Part shown: piece by piece, positions 60,250-64,000 of the stretch | Layout: the number at the start of each line of letters is the position of its first letter | Position numbering within the stretch: position 1 is the stretch's first letter | Source of the DNA: JAQTNA01 sp043743785 | GTDB lineage: Bacteria > Pseudomonadota > Gammaproteobacteria > Burkholderiales > Rhodocyclaceae | DNA: 64,000 nucleotides | Direction of reading: 5' to 3' | Assembly (NCBI GenBank): GCA_043743785.1 | Contig: JAYTVW010000099.1 | Span: 13,632-77,631 of the forward strand | The notes under the pieces: model-generated | The model's input: only the letters and a program-made list of their open reading frames with translations | The model's database searches: none | What the model was told of the DNA's origin: nothing | Position numbers and translations under genes: made by a program

Positions 60250-61322
60250 TCTTCCTCCCCTTCCATGTGCCAGGCCTGCAAACGGGCGGCGATTTGTTCG
60301 GGGCTGGGCAGGTCATCCCGGTAGCTGGCGGGAAGCTGGGGGGTGACGGTGTAGGTGGCGATGCCCAGGGGGCGGGTCATGGTGCGCAGGGCGTATTCCA
60401 CCATGGTCTTGGTTTTGCCCCGGCAGATGACGATGCCGATGGGCGGGTTTTCGCCTTCCAGGCGGTGCTGTTGATCCAGGCTGTCGAGATAAAACTCGAT
60501 CTGGCCTTTGTGCTCGGGCTTGAAGTCGCCGATCTTCAATTCGATGGCCACCAGGCAGCGCAGGCGGCGGTGGAAGAGCAGCAGATCGATGAAGTATTCC
60601 TTGCCGTCCACCTCCAGCCGGTACTGGTTGCCGACGAAAGTGAAGGCGCCGCCCATTTCGGCGAGAAAGGCGCGCAGGTTGCGTACCAGGGCCTGCTCCA
60701 GTTCACGCTCCGAGTGCTCTTCGCTCAAACCGAGGAAGTCGAAGGTGTAGTGGTCCTTGACGGCCAGCAGGGCCTGGGCCTTGATGGTGTCGGGTACGGC
60801 GGCGTCGAAATTGGTCTGGCCCAGCAGGTACTGGCGGTAGCTCTGGTTGTCGAGTTGGTGTTGCAGCACTTTGCTTGTCCAGCCGAAGCGGGCCGTAGCA
60901 CGCAGGTAAAACTCCCGTTCCAGATCATCCTTGCAGCGGGCCAGGATGAGCAGGTTTTTCGCCCAACTGACAACTCCTATCAACGATTGGAGTTTTGGCT
61001 TGTCGCGGTACTCGATGAAAAACTGCCGCATGGCCCACAGATTCTGGGCCGAAAACCCGTTGCGCCCGGGAAACTCGGCCTGAAGGTCACGGGCCAAGGC
61101 TTGCACGACCGCCTTGCCCCAGCCTAAGGCCTCCTGGCGGCGGCAGATGTTCTCGCCCAGCCACCAGTAGAGTTCGAGCAGTTCCCGGTTGGCGGCCCGT
61201 AGCGCCTGGAACTGGCGCTGGCGTATCTGGGCCTTGATTTCCACCAGGAAGTCGCCGTAGCCGACCGGGGCGGAATGCGGCGACAGTGGGGAGCCGCCAA
61301 CGGGCAGATGTTCAGAACTCAT
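60246..61322 (-). CDS. DUF1016/YhcG-type PDDEXK nuclease
   Basis: 358 residues. The N-terminal DUF1016 helical domain (about 20–180; GWGKAVVQALARDLQAEFPG, NLWAMRQFFIEY) precedes a PD-(D/E)xK nuclease domain with D246 (EYFIDLLLFHRRL) and E261/K263 (VAIELKIGDFKPEH). It sits between hsdM and hsdS, overlapping both, a common place for this family. It may be a second nuclease associated with the methylase complex; function not established here. Confidence 0.88.
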   Translation of the reverse strand: MSSEHLPVGGSPLSPHSAPVGYGDFLVEIKAQIRQRQFQALRAANRELLELYWWLGENICRRQEALGWGKAVVQALARDLQAEFPGRNGFSAQNLWAMRQFFIEYRDKPKLQSLIGVVSWAKNLLILARCKDDLEREFYLRATARFGWTSKVLQHQLDNQSYRQYLLGQTNFDAAVPDTIKAQALLAVKDHYTFDFLGLSEEHSERELEQALVRNLRAFLAEMGGAFTFVGNQYRLEVDGKEYFIDLLLFHRRLRCLVAIELKIGDFKPEHKGQIEFYLDSLDQQHRLEGENPPIGIVICRGKTKTMVEYALRTMTRPLGIATYTVTPQLPASYRDDLPSPEQIAARLQAWHMEGEEE

Positions 61323-62985
61323 ACCCCAGCCCCCCCAGCTTTTGCCGGATCAACTGGTCAAGCTCAACTCCCTTGGCCATCTGCTCGCCCAGCTTCTCTG
61401 TGAGTGCCTGCATCTTGTCGGCGAAGGCCACGCCGTCGTCTTCCACTTCCTCCGCGCCGACGTAGCGGCCCGGGGTCAGCACGTGGCCATGCTCGGCGAT
61501 TTCGGCCAATTTCACGCTGCGGCAGTAGCCGGGGATGTCCTGATAAAGGCAAATCCCCCCTGGCCCCCCTTTTTCAAAGGGGGGAACTGCAGTGACGGAC
61601 GCTGTTGGGGAAATGGCGCCGGTGGCCGGCATGGCGCGCTCTTCTTCCCCCTTTTTCAAAGGGGGATCGAGGGGGATTTTCTCCCCGCGCCAGGCTGCAA
61701 CCGTGCCGGCAATGCGGGCGATGACCTCGTCGGTCAGTTCCGTCTGCACCCGGCTGATCATCTTGCCGAGCTTTCGGGCGTCAATGAACAGCACTTCGCC
61801 CTTGCGAGCGGTCTTCTTCTTGGCCAGAAACCACAGGCAGGCGGGAATCTGGGTGTTGAAGAAGAGTTGGCCGGGCAGGGCAATCATGACTTCCACCACG
61901 TCGCCTTCCACCATGGCGCGGCGGATGTCGCCTTCACTGTTCTGGCTGGAACTCATGCTGCCGTTGGCCAGCACGATGCCGGCACGGCCGCTGGGCTTCA
62001 GGTGGTAAAGCATGTGCTGCAGCCAGGCGTAGTTGGCGTTGCCTGCAGGTGGGTCGCCGAATTCCCAACGGGGGTCGCCGGTCAGGCTGCCGTGCCACCA
62101 GTCGCTGATGTTGAAGGGCGGATTGGCCAGGATGAAGTCGGCCCGGAGAATCGGGTGCTGGTTGCGGGTGAAGGTGTCCCCCGGCTCCTTGCCCAGGTTG
62201 AAGTCGATGCCCCGAATGGCCAGGTTCATCGCTGCCAGTCGCCAAGTGGTCGGGTTCGACTCCTGACCGTAGATCGACACATCCCCCAGCTTGCCGCCGT
62301 GGGCCTCGATGAACTTCTCCGACTGTACGAACATGCCGCCAGAGCCGCAGCACGGGTCGTAGACCTTGCCGTGATGGGGAGCGAGGACGGAAACCAGGGT
62401 CTTGACGATGCTGGCCGGCGTGTAGAACTGGCCGCCCTTCTTCCCTTCCGCGCTGGCGAATTGCCCAAGGAAATACTCGTACACCTGTCCCAACACATCC
62501 CGCGCCTTGCCGGGATCGTCGCCAAACCCGATAGTGGAAACCAGATCCACCAGTTCGCCAAGCTTGCCGTCAGGCAGTTGGGCACGGGCGTAGCGCTTGT
62601 CCAGGATGCCTTTCAGCTTGGGATTGACCAGTTCAATCAGCGCCAGCGCGTCGTCGATGCGCTTGCCGATGTCCGGTTGCTTGGCTGCGGACCGGAGGGC
62701 TTCCCAGCGGGCCTCCTCGGGCACCCAGAAGACGTTTACTTCCGTGTAGTAGTCCCGGTCTTCCAGCTCGTCGGCCAGCAGCTCGTCGTCACTGTCGTGG
62801 AGAAAGTATTCGTCCGCCGGGTCGGTGAAACGCCGGGTCAGGTCCGCCCGCCGGGCGGCGAAGGTGTCGGAGATGTACTTGAGGAAGATGAGGCCGAGGA
62901 CGAGGTGCTTGTACTCCGCCGCGTCCATGTTGGCGCGCAGCTTGTCCGCCGTGGCCCAGAGGGTTTTCTTGATGTCGTCAATCAT
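61312..62985 (-). CDS. hsdM: Type I R-M DNA methyltransferase, M subunit (with in-frame repeat insertion)
   Basis: 557 residues. An N-terminal HsdM domain (MIDDIKKTLWATADKLRANM), SAM-binding DPCCGSGGMF (210–219) and N6-adenine motif IV NPPF (288–291) are intact. Residues about 436–479 are an insertion absent from the expected family pattern (AWRGE … YQDIPGYC) and are translated from a palindromic DNA repeat (IPLDPPLKKGEEE … VPPFEKGGPGGI). The frame is kept, so the methylase may still work. It is the first gene of the operon. Confidence 0.93.
   Translation of the reverse strand: MIDDIKKTLWATADKLRANMDAAEYKHLVLGLIFLKYISDTFAARRADLTRRFTDPADEYFLHDSDDELLADELEDRDYYTEVNVFWVPEEARWEALRSAAKQPDIGKRIDDALALIELVNPKLKGILDKRYARAQLPDGKLGELVDLVSTIGFGDDPGKARDVLGQVYEYFLGQFASAEGKKGGQFYTPASIVKTLVSVLAPHHGKVYDPCCGSGGMFVQSEKFIEAHGGKLGDVSIYGQESNPTTWRLAAMNLAIRGIDFNLGKEPGDTFTRNQHPILRADFILANPPFNISDWWHGSLTGDPRWEFGDPPAGNANYAWLQHMLYHLKPSGRAGIVLANGSMSSSQNSEGDIRRAMVEGDVVEVMIALPGQLFFNTQIPACLWFLAKKKTARKGEVLFIDARKLGKMISRVQTELTDEVIARIAGTVAAWRGEKIPLDPPLKKGEEERAMPATGAISPTASVTAVPPFEKGGPGGICLYQDIPGYCRSVKLAEIAEHGHVLTPGRYVGAEEVEDDGVAFADKMQALTEKLGEQMAKGVELDQLIRQKLGGLGYEF
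61551..61680. repeat. Palindromic repeat inserted in frame in hsdM
   Basis: 130 bp with related ends: aaatcccccctggcccccct then tttcaaagggggg on the left, and cccctttttcaaaggggga then tcgagggggatttt on the right. It is an inverted repeat of the widespread ‘cccctttttcaaagggg’ kind. It reads through hsdM without a stop codon, adding about 43 residues. Confidence 0.85.
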
Positions 62986-63080
62986 GTGGGAAGCGTGCGC
63001 CGCGAGGGGCCAGACAGAATGTCGGCATCGTAACAGAGGGGACGCTTCGAGCGTGTAGCCCGTCGGCGGCGTGAACGCAA
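62986..63080. other. Upstream region of hsdM
   Basis: No gene or clear promoter is recognised. It must contain the start signals for the leftward hsdM operon. It is GC-rich, followed by the third tRNA-type hairpin. Confidence 0.4.
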
Positions 63081-63108
63081 CAAGGGCCTCACCGAAGCGA
63101 GGCCCTTG
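63081..63108 (-). terminator. tRNA-Lys-type terminator hairpin, right copy
   Basis: Stem caagggcctcac / gcgaggcccttg. Read on the minus strand the loop is ttcg. It has the same position relative to the tRNA fragment as the copies at 45370 and 52129, with compensatory differences in the upper stem. Confidence 0.7.
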
Positions 63109-63116
63109 TTGTTTTT

Positions 63117-63161
63117 TGGTAGGGGATGGCAGGATCGAACTGCCGACAAACGGATTAAGAG
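63117..63161 (-). repeat. Attachment-site copy 3 (3' half of tRNA-Lys)
   Basis: 45 bp identical to 52164–52208 and 45406–45450, ending at ggattaagag. Unrelated sequence (ttctttgtccctgg) follows, so it is not a tRNA gene. It is in the same orientation as the other two. Confidence 0.9.
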
Positions 63162-63372
63162 TTCTTTGTCCCTGGCATCAGGGGACCGCGCGATGGCAAC
63201 CGGTTTCCTTGTAAATCAATTTCTTGCGCACGCTTGTGTGGCGGGGCAACCCTCAATCCGTGGCCCAGATTGCGCCCAGATGCGACGACCCGGACCGGAG
63301 CCGTAACGGATAACGCAAGTTTCCTCTGACCGGCAGCACGACTGGGTGTAGCCATCCCGCCGGCGGCGACGA
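63162..63372. other. Sequence after the third attachment copy
   Basis: About 210 bp with only short frames on both strands and no recognisable protein, RNA or repeat. Confidence 0.4.
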
Positions 63373-63579
63373 TTAAGCAGTGGTCAGGACCCGGCGTACA
63401 TCCTGCCGAAAGTTGAGGAATGCCCGCCTGTCACTAGGGGTAGAAGGCACGCTTAGACATGCTGTGCGGTTGGGTGCATAGAGCTTGCCGTGTTGCCCTC
63501 CCTGCCGAAACTGCCATCCATCGTGGATCAGTTGGCGGATCATGGTGTTGATGTCCTTTGAAGCGCTGTACCGTTTCAT
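63373..63579 (-). CDS. HicA-type mRNA interferase toxin
   Basis: 68 residues from MKRYSASKDINTMIRQLIHD. The dsRBD-like HicA pattern is present, with the conserved G-W and catalytic His in DGWQFRQGGQHGKLYAPN. Its start overlaps the stop codon of the upstream gene (ATGA). No HicB-like antitoxin is recognised, although the overlapping upstream gene is the natural candidate partner. Confidence 0.65.
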   Translation of the reverse strand: MKRYSASKDINTMIRQLIHDGWQFRQGGQHGKLYAPNRTACLSVPSTPSDRRAFLNFRQDVRRVLTTA

Positions 63580-63929
63580 GCGGCCTCCACTTCGAGATGT
63601 CCAAGGTAACGCGCACAAAACTTGGCCGGGTCCATGTCAATTGCAGCAAAAGCCTGATCGACTCCAACTTCCGGAATCGGGCAACTGTAGCGATAGCTTG
63701 ATTGGCCTAATGCGTTCTGGAAGAAGCGGCCGAGCGGGTCGATCATTACGTAGGACTCAACCATTTCCGTGTTGTCCTCGACGTACAGGATGCGGCCTAG
63801 ATGCTTATGCCGAGCCACAAAACCTTGAAAGTCAGAATCGCTGACCATCAATTCGCGGGTCACCACGGGCAGCATGCGCAATATCTTCCAGCGTTGAGGC
63901 ACTGTTGCCGCCGGCCGAAAATTGACCAT
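63576..63929 (-). pseudogene. Unrecognised gene truncated at its 5' end by an insertion-sequence end
   Basis: 117 codons. The body (DFQGFVARHKHLGRILYVED … ESYVMIDPLGRFFQNALG) is a plausible folded protein that I cannot assign. Its first codons, MVNFRPAA, are translated from the IS21-type terminal repeat (ggtcaattttcggccggcgg on the minus strand), so the native N-terminus has been lost or moved beyond the window. It overlaps the HicA gene by ATGA. Confidence 0.6.
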
Positions 63930-64000
63930 GTAGAGGGGTGTTTACCGGCTGAAAATTGACCAGGGTGTTTAACCTACCGCGCTTATTTTTTAAGCGGGGA
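63903..64000. mobile_element. Probable end of an IS21-family insertion sequence (partial)
   Basis: Two direct copies of ccggcygaaaattgacca lie at about 63911–63928 and 63945–63962, preceded by tgttg at 63903. Multiple terminal copies of such a motif are typical of IS21-family ends. The transposase genes would lie beyond the window. Confidence 0.55.

Larger units (their letters stand above)
52240..63161. other. Type I restriction-modification island between tRNA-Lys and a third attachment copy
   Basis: About 10.9 kb, all genes leftward: hsdM, DUF1016 nuclease, hsdS, DUF3800, an hsdR–hsdS chimera, a broken AlbA-family gene, an hsdR 5' scrap, a zeta toxin with antitoxin, and hsdR. Most neighbours overlap by ATGA. 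It ends in a third 45-bp tRNA-Lys 3' fragment, but no integrase lies inside. The three hsdR 5' ends show that it was built by recombination between related loci. Confidence 0.75.

Overview
The window reads as a chromosomal segment of a high-GC betaproteobacterium, most likely of the Rhodocyclales type (inference). The supporting signs are a dapF–DUF484–xerC cluster, an S-adenosylhomocysteine riboswitch in front of ahcY in a metK…ahcY…metF methyl-cycle block, cytochrome c4, abundant c-di-GMP and hybrid-kinase signalling, and TonB-dependent receptors paired with YfiR or ABC-type periplasmic proteins. No rRNA or CRISPR array is seen. The only intact tRNA gene found is tRNA-Lys(CUU).

Core chromosome, 1–45.3 kb. 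From 92 to 5777 a leftward group encodes XerC, a DUF484 protein, DapF, a CoA-binding protein, a GNAT acetyltransferase and two LpxL-type acyltransferases. From 5974 to 11579 a rightward block encodes MetK, an HD-GYP phosphodiesterase, AhcY behind its riboswitch, an S4-domain remnant and MetF. From 11.7 to 25.4 kb are two parallel envelope-sensing modules, each an outer-membrane receptor, a periplasmic protein and a hybrid histidine kinase, plus one soluble hybrid kinase. From 25.4 to 30 kb are a GST, two di-haem cytochromes c, a small Ala-rich secreted protein and a tandem pair of DUF2145 proteins. From 30 to 39.6 kb is a second phosphorelay and c-di-GMP block. From 39.6 to 45.3 kb are a DUF4010 membrane protein, a TonB-like protein, a YlqF-type GTPase, a lipase-fold hydrolase, a RIO kinase and a bacteriohemerythrin. 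A dispersed heptad-based inverted repeat (GCCGAGGC/GCAGAGGC) sits between many of these genes and sometimes supplies stop codons or even coding sequence.

Accessory region, 45.4–64 kb. Three direct 45-bp copies of the 3' half of tRNA-Lys (45406, 52164, 63117) mark integration boundaries; only the middle one is a complete tRNA. Between the first two lies a 6.8-kb integrative element: integrase, HTH/excisionase-like protein, replication-initiator-like protein, one backbone hypothetical, and a low-GC cargo gene coding a SIR2–P-loop NTPase resembling anti-phage Avs/SIR2 proteins. Between the second and third copies lies a type I restriction-modification island: hsdM, a DUF1016 nuclease, hsdS, DUF3800, an hsdR/hsdS chimera, a broken AlbA-family gene, a zeta-type toxin–antitoxin pair and a full hsdR. 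This island is a mosaic: three hsdR 5' ends are present, and beside two of them lies a previously unnamed (to me) ~60-nt terminated small-RNA candidate on the opposite strand, with covarying terminator stems. hsdM carries an in-frame 130-bp palindromic-repeat insertion. Beyond the third copy lie a HicA-type toxin gene, a gene truncated by what looks like an IS21-family end, and the window edge.

All functions are inferred by reading translations and nucleotide motifs by eye. No database search was run.
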